Part shown: positions 36,425 to 44,508 of the stretch, in pieces
Numbering within the stretch: the stretch's first letter is position 1
Layout: each line of letters starts with the position of its first letter
Assembly (NCBI RefSeq): GCF_004362145.1
Contig: NZ_SNXC01000003.1
Location: 1-64,000, forward strand
Length of the DNA: 64,000 bases
Origin: Marinomonas balearica
GTDB taxonomy: Bacteria > Pseudomonadota > Gammaproteobacteria > Pseudomonadales > Marinomonadaceae
Direction: 5' to 3'
Notes under the pieces: generated by a model
Database searches by the model: none
Told to the model about the DNA's origin: nothing
What the model saw: only the letters and a program-made list of their open reading frames with translations
Program-made: the position numbers and the translations under genes

Positions 36425-38527
36425 ATGGATTGGTTGAACCCTAAGTTACGGATAGCGTTGATGATATTGCTGTTAATATCGCCGTTTAGCATTGCTCAAG
36501 ATAATGCAAACAATCTGATTCAACCAGGAGATAGTCTACAAATAAACTTCTTGGGAGACGATGCATTCGAAGAACCGTTTGAAGTCGACCGATTGGGTAA
36601 TATCGTATTGCCAGAAGTCGGTGTCATTACGTTAACAGGGCTCAGTCTAGCCGACGCGACTACGCTCATTCAGGTTCAACTTTCCAGCCATTTTTTAAAC
36701 ACAGAACAGTTAACGTTGTCTCGGGTAGAGCACCGATTACTCATTACTGTTTTAGGTTATGTCAAAACACCCGGCGAAGTAGAAATTCCGCAACATGGCA
36801 ACCTTCAAATGGCGTTGACCGAAGCGGGCGGAATAAAGCCCGGAGCACAATTAAATAAAGTACAAATCCGCCGCAATAATGACTCCTTTGTAATCGATTA
36901 TAAGCAATACCTTGATACGGGAGACGCAAATCTTATTCCTGAGTTGCAATCTCTAGACACCATTTTTGTGCCGTCATCCCCATTAACAGGTAACGTCGAG
37001 GTTGAATTTGATGCCGCCAGCTTGCTTTCTGGCGGAGATGCTGCGGAGAAAGCACTGTCGGTAAAAATATTTGGTGAAGTACATAAACCAGGGACATTCA
37101 CCTACGACACGACACAAAACATTGTCGATATGCTGATGCGAGCTGGAGGAGTAACTCGCTTTGCAAGCGTTGGACAGATCAGACTGATTACCGATGGCGA
37201 TCCAATATTGTTCGACCTAAAAGACTATTTGGACGGTGGAAGTGATCAGCTGCTCCCAAAAGTCGCTCCGGGTGCAACCATCTTTGTTCCGATGAAAGAA
37301 GAGGAAGTAAAGTCAGGGAATAGAACGGTTTATATCATGGGTGAAGTCTTTCGCCCCGGTGCATACGAAATCCAAGAAAGTGCTTCTTTTATAGAAATAT
37401 TAGCGAATGCAGGCGGGCCATCTCGGTTTGCCAGAACCCGTGCCATCCGAATTATTCGCAACGATAACAGCGTGGCAGAGTTTGATCTCCAAGCCTATAC
37501 GGAAGGGCTTTCCTCAGCGACACCTCCAGCAGTAGAACCAGGCGACGCCATATTTGTTCCCGAAAAAAACGACGTTAATCAGACTTCTTGGTTAAAAATA
37601 ACGTCTGACAAAGCAATACATATCATTGGCGCTGTCGTCAAACCGGGTCGATATGAATGGTCAAATGAAATGAGTTTAATGGATCTAATCGCTGAAAGCC
37701 GAGGCCCGACCAAAGATGCCGACATAAGCAACCTTTCTATTAAACGCCCAAACTTGCCCCCTATCCAATTTAACCTCGCTCAGTATCTAGGCGGAAAGGG
37801 AGAGCAATCCATGCCGAAACTAAAAGGTGGCGATACCATTGTTATTCCGCGCCACCCACAATTTCCTGTCAGTGACAAAGCAGAATGGGTAAAACAAACA
37901 GGCGAAGACTCCGTTTTCGTGATGGGACAAGTGGGCATTCCCGGACGTTATCGCTTTACTGGAAAAGAAAGTTTTCTAGACGTTCTAGCTGCGGCCAATG
38001 GCCCCAGCGACAGCGCTGATTTACGCGCTGCTAGGGTTATTCATCGGAACGACAGACAGGCAAAAACAACAAAGGTTAACCTTGCATTGTATTTTGATAC
38101 GGGCGATGAAAGCCTTCTGCCTTCACTTCAAGCAGGCGACACACTCTTTCTCCCTGGAAAATCACTTAAAGATTACAACGGACAGGCGCAACGCTCAATC
38201 AAGGTTATGGGCGCACTGGTCAGCCCAGGGCATTATCGATTTAGTGATGACATGAACTTATTAGATGCGCTGGCACAGGCGGGTGGCCCTACTAACTCGG
38301 CTGACATCAGTGAAGTCAGAATTGTTCATGAAGGGTGCTGTAATACTACCTCATTGGTGTTCGACCTCGCGGCGTATTTACGCTCACCCGAAGGCGCTCT
38401 TCTGCCTGTCATTCGCCCTGGCGATACCATTTATATTTCGTCAACAGAAAACAGTATGTGGACGCAAACAATGTCTTTCGTCCGAGATATGATCAGCATA
38501 GCCACCCTTCTTATTTTGGTACTTTAG
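36425..38527 (+). CDS. sypC: Polysaccharide export protein with six SLBB-like repeats (SypC-like)
   Basis: A 700-residue periplasmic/outer-membrane export protein. A signal peptide (about 1-24, no lipobox) is followed by a Poly_export domain (about 30-115). Then come six SLBB-type repeats, each with a G-x-V-x-x-PG-x-Y/F and a later AGG/GGPT element (beginning near residues 109, 213, 308, 398, 497 and 594). The C-terminus ends in a hydrophobic stretch. Wza has two such repeats, so this is a long form. It is probably a secretion channel component. A GGGAGG ribosome-binding site is present. Confidence 0.88.
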   Translation: MDWLNPKLRIALMILLLISPFSIAQDNANNLIQPGDSLQINFLGDDAFEEPFEVDRLGNIVLPEVGVITLTGLSLADATTLIQVQLSSHFLNTEQLTLSRVEHRLLITVLGYVKTPGEVEIPQHGNLQMALTEAGGIKPGAQLNKVQIRRNNDSFVIDYKQYLDTGDANLIPELQSLDTIFVPSSPLTGNVEVEFDAASLLSGGDAAEKALSVKIFGEVHKPGTFTYDTTQNIVDMLMRAGGVTRFASVGQIRLITDGDPILFDLKDYLDGGSDQLLPKVAPGATIFVPMKEEEVKSGNRTVYIMGEVFRPGAYEIQESASFIEILANAGGPSRFARTRAIRIIRNDNSVAEFDLQAYTEGLSSATPPAVEPGDAIFVPEKNDVNQTSWLKITSDKAIHIIGAVVKPGRYEWSNEMSLMDLIAESRGPTKDADISNLSIKRPNLPPIQFNLAQYLGGKGEQSMPKLKGGDTIVIPRHPQFPVSDKAEWVKQTGEDSVFVMGQVGIPGRYRFTGKESFLDVLAAANGPSDSADLRAARVIHRNDRQAKTTKVNLALYFDTGDESLLPSLQAGDTLFLPGKSLKDYNGQAQRSIKVMGALVSPGHYRFSDDMNLLDALAQAGGPTNSADISEVRIVHEGCCNTTSLVFDLAAYLRSPEGALLPVIRPGDTIYISSTENSMWTQTMSFVRDMISIATLLILVL

Positions 38528-38547
38528 CAAACGAATTGGAGAGAAAG

Positions 38548-39255
38548 ATGAATAATTTACCCGTCAATTATGTCGAGCTAGAGTCCATATTTACCGCGCT
38601 CGAACGAAAAGGCGCACACGTTACTAATTTATGTGGGGCACATAATCAGTGTGGAACCTCAATGACAGCGTATGCATTGGCGAAACGTTATCAAGCAAAC
38701 GGATATCACGTTCTATTGATCGATTTAAACTTGTATAACCCAAGCCTTGACCGCTCTTTAGGACTTCCAAGAAGCAGATGGAGCATTGGGGAAAACTCAG
38801 AAAAAGCCATCATTAAGCCCTCTCCAGTCGGTACCCATTATTTACCGGCTCCAATTTGCAGTACCGCGCCCCTTAGCTTTCGGGACCCGGGATTGGTTCG
38901 CACCCAAATAAACGATTGGCTGAAAAGCTACGATCGCATTGTCATCGACACTGCGCCCATAAGCGGAAACAATTATCGAGATATTCCAACAGACCTTATC
39001 TGTTCCGTTTCGGATGCCTCATTGCTCTTGGTTCAGTCTGAGGTCACAACTCAAGCCGTCCTCAAATCATGCTGTGACAAATTAGCAAAAGCAAAAACGA
39101 GTTTTGCAGGCATTATCATGAACGATATCGAATTCCCCTCTTTGGCAAATGAGATGGTGAGAGAAGCGAACCGGTTCAACCGCTACCTTCCTTGGCTATC
39201 TAATATACTAAAGAAACTGATAAGGCGTTCTGCATTTCTTAATTTACGAGTATGA
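38548..39255 (+). CDS. sypD: Wzc/CpsD-like ATPase with a degenerate P-loop (SypD-like)
   Basis: A 235-residue cytoplasmic protein related to the kinase domain of Wzc-type BY-kinases. The Walker A' (LLIDLNLYNPSL) and Walker B (RIVIDTAPI) are recognisable. The Walker A reads GAHNQCGTS, with Thr where the ATP-binding Lys should be. The C-terminal Tyr cluster of BY-kinases is absent. It may bind nucleotide weakly or act as a structural partner of the chain-length protein. The start at 38548 has GGAGAG 6 nt upstream and leaves a 20-bp gap after the exporter gene. Confidence 0.78.
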   Translation: MNNLPVNYVELESIFTALERKGAHVTNLCGAHNQCGTSMTAYALAKRYQANGYHVLLIDLNLYNPSLDRSLGLPRSRWSIGENSEKAIIKPSPVGTHYLPAPICSTAPLSFRDPGLVRTQINDWLKSYDRIVIDTAPISGNNYRDIPTDLICSVSDASLLLVQSEVTTQAVLKSCCDKLAKAKTSFAGIIMNDIEFPSLANEMVREANRFNRYLPWLSNILKKLIRRSAFLNLRV

Positions 39256-39265
39256 AGAGGTTCAC

Positions 39266-40672
39266 ATGCTAAAAAACCAATCCAAGTTATTAGTGGTTTG
39301 CCTTACAGGTGGATTCTTATTGTCTATTGCAAACCTGCTCCCGTTGTTTGAGCCTATGTTTTTCTTGCTGCATCTTGGCGTTCTGCTTAGCCTCATTGCA
39401 AGCATGGCAATTGTTTCTATCGATAAGAAAACAAAAAAGAACCTAGACGAAACAGCAGACAGCAACGTGTTGTCTAACATCGAGTCTATGTCGCCCGCTG
39501 AAGCACATTCCACTTACTCACCAGAGCCGTCGAATCATTCAGATCTACTTACGATTATCAAGCAACTGCCGATCGCTACGGTGACCTTCAATAAGGGCAA
39601 TATATTAAATATTAACCCAGCGACACTCGAACTGTTTTGTGCAAATGATGATCGTAATTTTTCTCTTGAAGATGCATTAGACAGCGCGGGAACAAAGCAG
39701 GTGATTGCGTACACGCAATCAAGATCGGAAACCAAAACACTTAATATCAAAAGAACCAACGCGATCAGCCAAACAAACTCGATTCTGTCGGTACAAATTC
39801 AGGGGTTCTCGGTAGGAGAAATAGACTGCATCGTTTTTATTCCTAAAGACGCATCTAACGAACCTCTGCAATCAAGTATTCCTCAAGCCAAAAACAAAGT
39901 TCTTATCGTCGACGACAGCCCTACAAATTTAATCTTAGCGAAGAGTTTACTGGACGAAGCTAATATTCCTGCGATTACTGCAGACAGTGGTAACGACGCT
40001 ATTAAGGTCGCTCAACATGAGCCTTTATCGTGTATTTTAATGGATTTACAGATGCCTGATATGGATGGATACGAAACAGCTAAAAAAATAAAACAGCTGG
40101 ATCGGTGTCGTAACACACGAATCATTGCTCTTTCTGGTACCGAAACTGCCGATTTAAAAACACGTTTAATCGAGTCGCATATTGAGGATTTTATGCTTAA
40201 GCCTCTCAATAAGGAAAAGCTACTTCAAGCACTCAAGCGGTCTCCTCTAGAACCGAGCGCGTCTAGCATTTCAACCGCCTCACTCAATGTCACCATAGAC
40301 GAGAATATCGAAAAGCCACTGGACATTTCTCAAGACGCCGACTTGCTAGATTTAGCGGTAATAGAGCAAATGAAACGCGACATCGGCTTAGACAAAACCG
40401 TTCATATGAAAAAAATTGCCGTAAACGAAATCGAAAACAGGCTCACCATTCTAGAAAACCCAACGGCATGTGAACTGCCTCATTTACAACGAGAAGCCCA
40501 TTCGATTAAAAGCACAGCGGCCAGCTTTGGATTTGTGTCTCTTGCCAATATCGCAAAACAAATTGAACACCTGTATGCGACCAATAATATTGACACAACA
40601 GCCTCTCTCATCTTGCAAGCAAGAAAGAGCTTCGAAAACTCAAAACACCAGCTGCATCAAACGTTAAACTAG
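39266..40672 (+). CDS. Membrane REC-Hpt phosphorelay protein without a kinase core (SypF-like)
   Basis: A 468-residue protein with two membrane helices (about 8-28 and 32-50), a PAS-like region (about 92-200), a receiver domain (KVLIVDDSPTN, ILMDLQMPDMDG with the phosphoacceptor Asp, and the KPL lysine) and a C-terminal Hpt domain (EAHSIKSTAAS with the phosphohistidine). No HisKA or HATPase domain is present. In V. fischeri the Hpt part of SypF is reported to be sufficient for relay from another kinase. The protein here looks naturally reduced to this function and would need an outside kinase such as the 15.7 kb gene. Confidence 0.85.
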   Translation: MLKNQSKLLVVCLTGGFLLSIANLLPLFEPMFFLLHLGVLLSLIASMAIVSIDKKTKKNLDETADSNVLSNIESMSPAEAHSTYSPEPSNHSDLLTIIKQLPIATVTFNKGNILNINPATLELFCANDDRNFSLEDALDSAGTKQVIAYTQSRSETKTLNIKRTNAISQTNSILSVQIQGFSVGEIDCIVFIPKDASNEPLQSSIPQAKNKVLIVDDSPTNLILAKSLLDEANIPAITADSGNDAIKVAQHEPLSCILMDLQMPDMDGYETAKKIKQLDRCRNTRIIALSGTETADLKTRLIESHIEDFMLKPLNKEKLLQALKRSPLEPSASSISTASLNVTIDENIEKPLDISQDADLLDLAVIEQMKRDIGLDKTVHMKKIAVNEIENRLTILENPTACELPHLQREAHSIKSTAASFGFVSLANIAKQIEHLYATNNIDTTASLILQARKSFENSKHQLHQTLN

Positions 40673-40682
40673 GGGCGACAAA

Positions 40683-42230
40683 ATGGGGATAGCACATACA
40701 ATCAATTTTAACTTCGATCTAGACTTACCACGAAAGCTCAGAAATGCGGCCCAAATGATTTTACTCCAGTCGCCGCTGTCCGTTTCTCAGCAAAACTTAG
40801 TGTTACTCGCAATCAGCGAAATCAGTGCAAACTATATTAGACACAGTCATCCCACACCAACGCAAATAACACTAAAACTCGATTGGAGCTCATTGGATTT
40901 TACGCTCACACTCGATGATAACGGCGGTAAGATAGCCAATTTAGAGATCAATGAACTTGACGAGTTACTCAATGCGGATCTGCAAACCAGCGGGTATGGT
41001 TTGTCTATTTTGAAAGATCAGTTTGACCAATGTACCTATCACGTCGGCACGCCTAAAAATCAATGGCGACTAAAGCTTCAAACAGAGAATAAAAAAGCGC
41101 TCTACAAAATCGCTATTATCGACGACGACACTGTGCAACTGTCTTTACTGGAGCTGTACCTCCAAGAACACGAACTTTGTCTTTTCCAATCACCTCTAGA
41201 CGCTTTCCAATGGCTCAAGAATAATCAAGTAGACATCATCATTTCAGACATACACATGTCAGAGCTTGATGGCATATCCTTTCGTGAGCACATCAGCGCC
41301 ATCACCCATTTAGCAATCACGCCCTTTGTTTTTTTAACGGGCGACAGTAACGAATCACTCGAAAATGGAATCGCACGATTTAATATTGATGACTTTATCC
41401 TAAAGCCTATTCAAAAAAACAAGCTCATTAGCGTGATTGATCGAGTTCTTCAACAACGAAAAAGCATAGAACAACAGACCCATAAATTGCTTGATACAGA
41501 CATAAAATCCAAACTACGTCATACGGTTCACGAAGAAATTCTAGACGGTTACCTCATTAGCACGTTTACACAAAGTGCAGACATTGGCGGCGGCGATTGT
41601 TGGCATTTCGAAAAACTAAACAATTGCTCGTTAGGAATAACACTGTGTGATGTCATGGGACACGATCTAAAATCCAGCTTTAACGCAGCAAGGCTGCTCG
41701 GCGCGGTTCAATCTTCTTCTTACCATTTTCAATCCACTAATTTGGAAACATCGGATTACCCCTCTTACCTTTGCGACACAACAAATCACTGGTTAAACCT
41801 AGCAGGCAATGATGTTCTGACGACTATGCTTACGCTGTCTATTTCAAACGAGAGTATCAATATTCTAAATACAGGTGGCCTTCCACCCTACTTAGTAACC
41901 AAAGAAGGAACGCTCGCCTCCTTGCCATTCACAGCACCACTTCTTGGATTATTTGGCTCTCCAATATTTGAATCGAATCAATGTGTTCTCAAAGATGGCG
42001 AGCGTCTGCTATTGTTTACTGACGGTTTAGTTGAAATAGCAAATGACTTCCAAGCAGAAACAGACAGGCTACAAACATTACAATCACTCTTCAATACGCC
42101 GTATCAAGACCGAAAAGATATGCGAGATACGATATCGGAATTTGTCACTCTATTACCGAACATCGACGACATCAGCTTAATTGTTATTGAAAAACAGCCT
42201 CATAAAAACCTCGCAGGCAAATTTGCCTGA
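40683..42230 (+). CDS. sypE: RsbW-like kinase / receiver / PP2C phosphatase (SypE-like)
   Basis: A 515-residue three-domain switch. The N-terminal HATPase_c anti-sigma-type kinase (about 1-135) has an EISANYIRHS N-box, DDNGG and SGYGLSIL. The receiver domain (about 140-260) has IIDDDTVQ, IIISDIHMSELDG with the phosphoacceptor Asp, and ILKPI. The C-terminal SpoIIE/PP2C domain (about 285-510) has GGGDCWHF, LCDVMGHD and LLLFTDGLVE. This domain order is that of V. fischeri SypE, which phosphorylates or dephosphorylates SypA. The substrate here would be the STAS protein at 35.2 kb. Confidence 0.9.
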   Translation: MGIAHTINFNFDLDLPRKLRNAAQMILLQSPLSVSQQNLVLLAISEISANYIRHSHPTPTQITLKLDWSSLDFTLTLDDNGGKIANLEINELDELLNADLQTSGYGLSILKDQFDQCTYHVGTPKNQWRLKLQTENKKALYKIAIIDDDTVQLSLLELYLQEHELCLFQSPLDAFQWLKNNQVDIIISDIHMSELDGISFREHISAITHLAITPFVFLTGDSNESLENGIARFNIDDFILKPIQKNKLISVIDRVLQQRKSIEQQTHKLLDTDIKSKLRHTVHEEILDGYLISTFTQSADIGGGDCWHFEKLNNCSLGITLCDVMGHDLKSSFNAARLLGAVQSSSYHFQSTNLETSDYPSYLCDTTNHWLNLAGNDVLTTMLTLSISNESINILNTGGLPPYLVTKEGTLASLPFTAPLLGLFGSPIFESNQCVLKDGERLLLFTDGLVEIANDFQAETDRLQTLQSLFNTPYQDRKDMRDTISEFVTLLPNIDDISLIVIEKQPHKNLAGKFA

Positions 42231-42298
42231 AAACATAATGTGAGGTAGATGGCGTTAAGAAACACGCTAGTTTCAATAACTCACTCGGAGATTTGTTT

Positions 42299-43810
42299 AT
42301 GGCATCAAGGGAAGCTTCTATTCTTATTATTGAAGACAGCCAAACTATGGCTGAGCTCTATCTAAGTTATTTGGAATCTCTTCCCTATGGCCTCACCGTC
42401 GTAAGCGACGGGAAATCGGCGCTGGATGCGCTTAAAAAAGCATCTTTCGATGTGTTGTTAGTCGATATACATCTACCTGATATGAATGGGCTTGAGATTC
42501 TAAAGTTCGTTAACAGCAACGATTTACCCTCTTCTTCTATCGTTATCACCTCAAATGGCTCCGTAGAATACGCAGTAGAAGCCATGCAACATGGTGCAAT
42601 TGATTTCATCGAAAAGCCATTTAGCGCTAGCCGATTGATCACCACTGTGCAGAATGCGCTAAGAAGTCGGCAATTAGAAACTCAAATTAAAACGCTCAAA
42701 GATAACTATGAACGCAGTCATTTCGAAGGGTTTGTGGGCAGTTCTTTAGCCATGCAGCGTGTATACAATATTATTGACAGCGCTGCGCCCAGCAAAGCAA
42801 CCACATTTGTTACTGGCGAGAGCGGCACGGGCAAAGAAGTCTGCGCTGAAGCCATTCACTCCCTTAGTCAGCGAAAAGAGAAACCATTCGTGGCACTCAA
42901 TTGCGGTGCCATTCCTAAAGACTTAATGGAAAGCGAAATTTTCGGTCATTTGAAAGGTTCGTTTACAGGAGCAATATCGCCACGCCAAGGTGCTGCTGAA
43001 CGAGCGCATCAAGGGACTTTATTTCTTGATGAAATTTGTGAAATGGATCTCGATTTACAAGTTAAGCTACTTCGATTTATTCAAACGGGTAGCTTTCAAA
43101 AAGTGGGGAGCAGTGAAACCAAACAAGTCGATGTGAGGTTTATCTGTGCAACAAACAGAGACCCTTTAAAAGAAGTTGAAACAGGCCGATTCAGAGAAGA
43201 TTTGTATTATCGATTACATGTTATTCCTATACATTTGCCGCCATTGAGAGATCGCGAATACGATTTGATTTTACTAGCACGGCATTTTTTAAACCTTTAC
43301 AGTAAAGAAGAAAATAAGCATTTTTCCCAGTTTTCCCCCAAAGCCGAAGTGGTAATAAACAGCTACCCTTGGCCTGGCAACATACGTCAGTTGCAAAATG
43401 TCATCCGTAATATCATCGTTTTAAACGATGGAGATACTGTTGATGAAGACATGCTGCCACCTCCGCTTAATAACCTATCTCGCACGCTCGGTGATGTGGC
43501 CGCCCCGATAGCGCCTCCAATGGCAGAGTTGTCCAGAAACAGGTCTCAAGCAAGCGCGATAACAAGTAATTTAGCGCCTTCAAATTCTTCCATGCAATCA
43601 CCCTCTTTGGCACGTTTTAAAGCCTCCTCTACTGAGGATATTCGCCCGCTCTGGATTGTCGAAAAAGAAGTGATTGAAACCGCCATTGAACTTTGTGACG
43701 ACAATATCCCCCAAGCGGCTGCAAAACTCGAGGTGAGCCCTTCCACTATCTACCGGAAAAAACAGCAGTGGGATGCGATGAAAGAAAATAGCGAAACAAA
43801 AGAAGGCTAA
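42299..43810 (+). CDS. sypG: Sigma-54-dependent response regulator (SypG-like, NtrC family)
   Basis: A 503-residue enhancer-binding protein. Its receiver domain has VLLVDIHLPDMNG and KPF. The AAA+ domain (about 140-375) has the Walker A GESGTGKE, the sigma-54-contacting loop reading GSFTGA in place of GAFTGA, and GTLFLDEI. A linker is followed by a Fis-type helix-turn-helix (IPQAAAKLEVSPSTIYRK). It is the obvious activator of the sigma-54 promoters in this locus, with the TTGCA-N3-TGCAA palindromes as its likely targets. The ATG at 42299 follows GGAG; a TTG at 42293 is less likely. Confidence 0.93.
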   Translation: MASREASILIIEDSQTMAELYLSYLESLPYGLTVVSDGKSALDALKKASFDVLLVDIHLPDMNGLEILKFVNSNDLPSSSIVITSNGSVEYAVEAMQHGAIDFIEKPFSASRLITTVQNALRSRQLETQIKTLKDNYERSHFEGFVGSSLAMQRVYNIIDSAAPSKATTFVTGESGTGKEVCAEAIHSLSQRKEKPFVALNCGAIPKDLMESEIFGHLKGSFTGAISPRQGAAERAHQGTLFLDEICEMDLDLQVKLLRFIQTGSFQKVGSSETKQVDVRFICATNRDPLKEVETGRFREDLYYRLHVIPIHLPPLRDREYDLILLARHFLNLYSKEENKHFSQFSPKAEVVINSYPWPGNIRQLQNVIRNIIVLNDGDTVDEDMLPPPLNNLSRTLGDVAAPIAPPMAELSRNRSQASAITSNLAPSNSSMQSPSLARFKASSTEDIRPLWIVEKEVIETAIELCDDNIPQAAAKLEVSPSTIYRKKQQWDAMKENSETKEG

Positions 43811-43846
43811 TTGCCCAACTTTGCGACACCCACTTATTTTGGAGAT

Positions 43847-43859
43847 TTGCAAACTGCAA
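43847..43859. promoter_or_regulatory. Upstream activating palindrome 1 of the lipoprotein/LruC unit
   Basis: TTGCA-AAC-TGCAA, perfect half-sites, centre 43853, about 130 bp upstream of the predicted start point. Confidence 0.65.
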
Positions 43860-43890
43860 ACCCTCCTTCCTGATGTTACCGTATTTATGT

Positions 43891-43903
43891 TTGCATTTTG
43901 CAA
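43891..43903. promoter_or_regulatory. Upstream activating palindrome 2 of the lipoprotein/LruC unit
   Basis: TTGCA-TTT-TGCAA, perfect, centre 43897. It is exactly 44 bp (four helical turns) from palindrome 1 and about 86 bp upstream of the predicted start point. Confidence 0.65.
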
Positions 43904-43957
43904 AAAAACGCATAAAGAACTCATCTAATACGTTGATTTAAAAAGACAAATATAAGT

Positions 43958-43973
43958 AGGCTTACTAGTTGCA
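43958..43973 (+). promoter_or_regulatory. Predicted sigma-54 promoter of the lipoprotein/LruC unit
   Basis: AGGCTTACTAGTTGCA has GG (43959-43960), 10 bp, GC (43971-43972). The -24 box has A for the first T. The leader to the ATG at 44012 is about 28 nt. Confidence 0.6.
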
Positions 43974-44011
43974 GTTATGGAGTATGTTACCAACCTATGG
44001 AGCGCATACTC

Positions 44012-44488
44012 ATGTACAAATACCCCACTATGATAATAATTGTCATGTTATTAAGCGGGTGTGGCGGTGGCTCCGGCACTTCATCAACCACCTCTACCGA
44101 TAACAGTGATTCTGCCGATAATGAGCCATACAACTCGACAGATACCACCACTTCAGAACTTAAATCGTCGGCAGACTTTAACTTTTCCAACCATCATAAT
44201 ATTTCGTTGGATCTCCAATTAGCGGCCTTCGCAAACGAGCGCGTCATGGTAAACATATGCTTACCAGTAGGCTCAGAATCGGCTCTTACAACCAGAGAAC
44301 CCCCATCAATTGATTATTCCCAGTGCGTTTTTAAAGCAACCATCGCGACGGGTGAGCTCCAAATACCGCTTACAATCGCGAAACACGAACATCTTTTGAT
44401 CCTAGAAATGCGCCCTTATTCAAACTTTTCAGAAAAAACAACCTATCAGTGGCAGCCTACCGATGGCGGTTACTGGGTAGTGCGCTAA
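44012..44488 (+). CDS. Small lipoprotein of unknown function
   Basis: A 158-residue protein. The signal peptide ends in the lipobox LLSGCGGG, so it is predicted to be lipid-anchored. A Ser/Thr/Asp-rich, low-complexity linker follows. The C-terminal half (about 55-158) is beta-rich with two Cys and no recognised family. The ATG at 44012 is preferred because GGAGCG lies 9 nt upstream and the leader is then standard; 43997 is the alternative. It is 20 bp ahead of the LruC gene, and the pair has its own sigma-54 promoter and palindromes. It may be the surface anchor for the secreted partner; this is inference. Confidence 0.8.
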   Translation: MYKYPTMIIIVMLLSGCGGGSGTSSTTSTDNSDSADNEPYNSTDTTTSELKSSADFNFSNHHNISLDLQLAAFANERVMVNICLPVGSESALTTREPPSIDYSQCVFKATIATGELQIPLTIAKHEHLLILEMRPYSNFSEKTTYQWQPTDGGYWVVR

Positions 44489-44508
44489 TGCCAGCTAAAG
44501 GAGAAATC

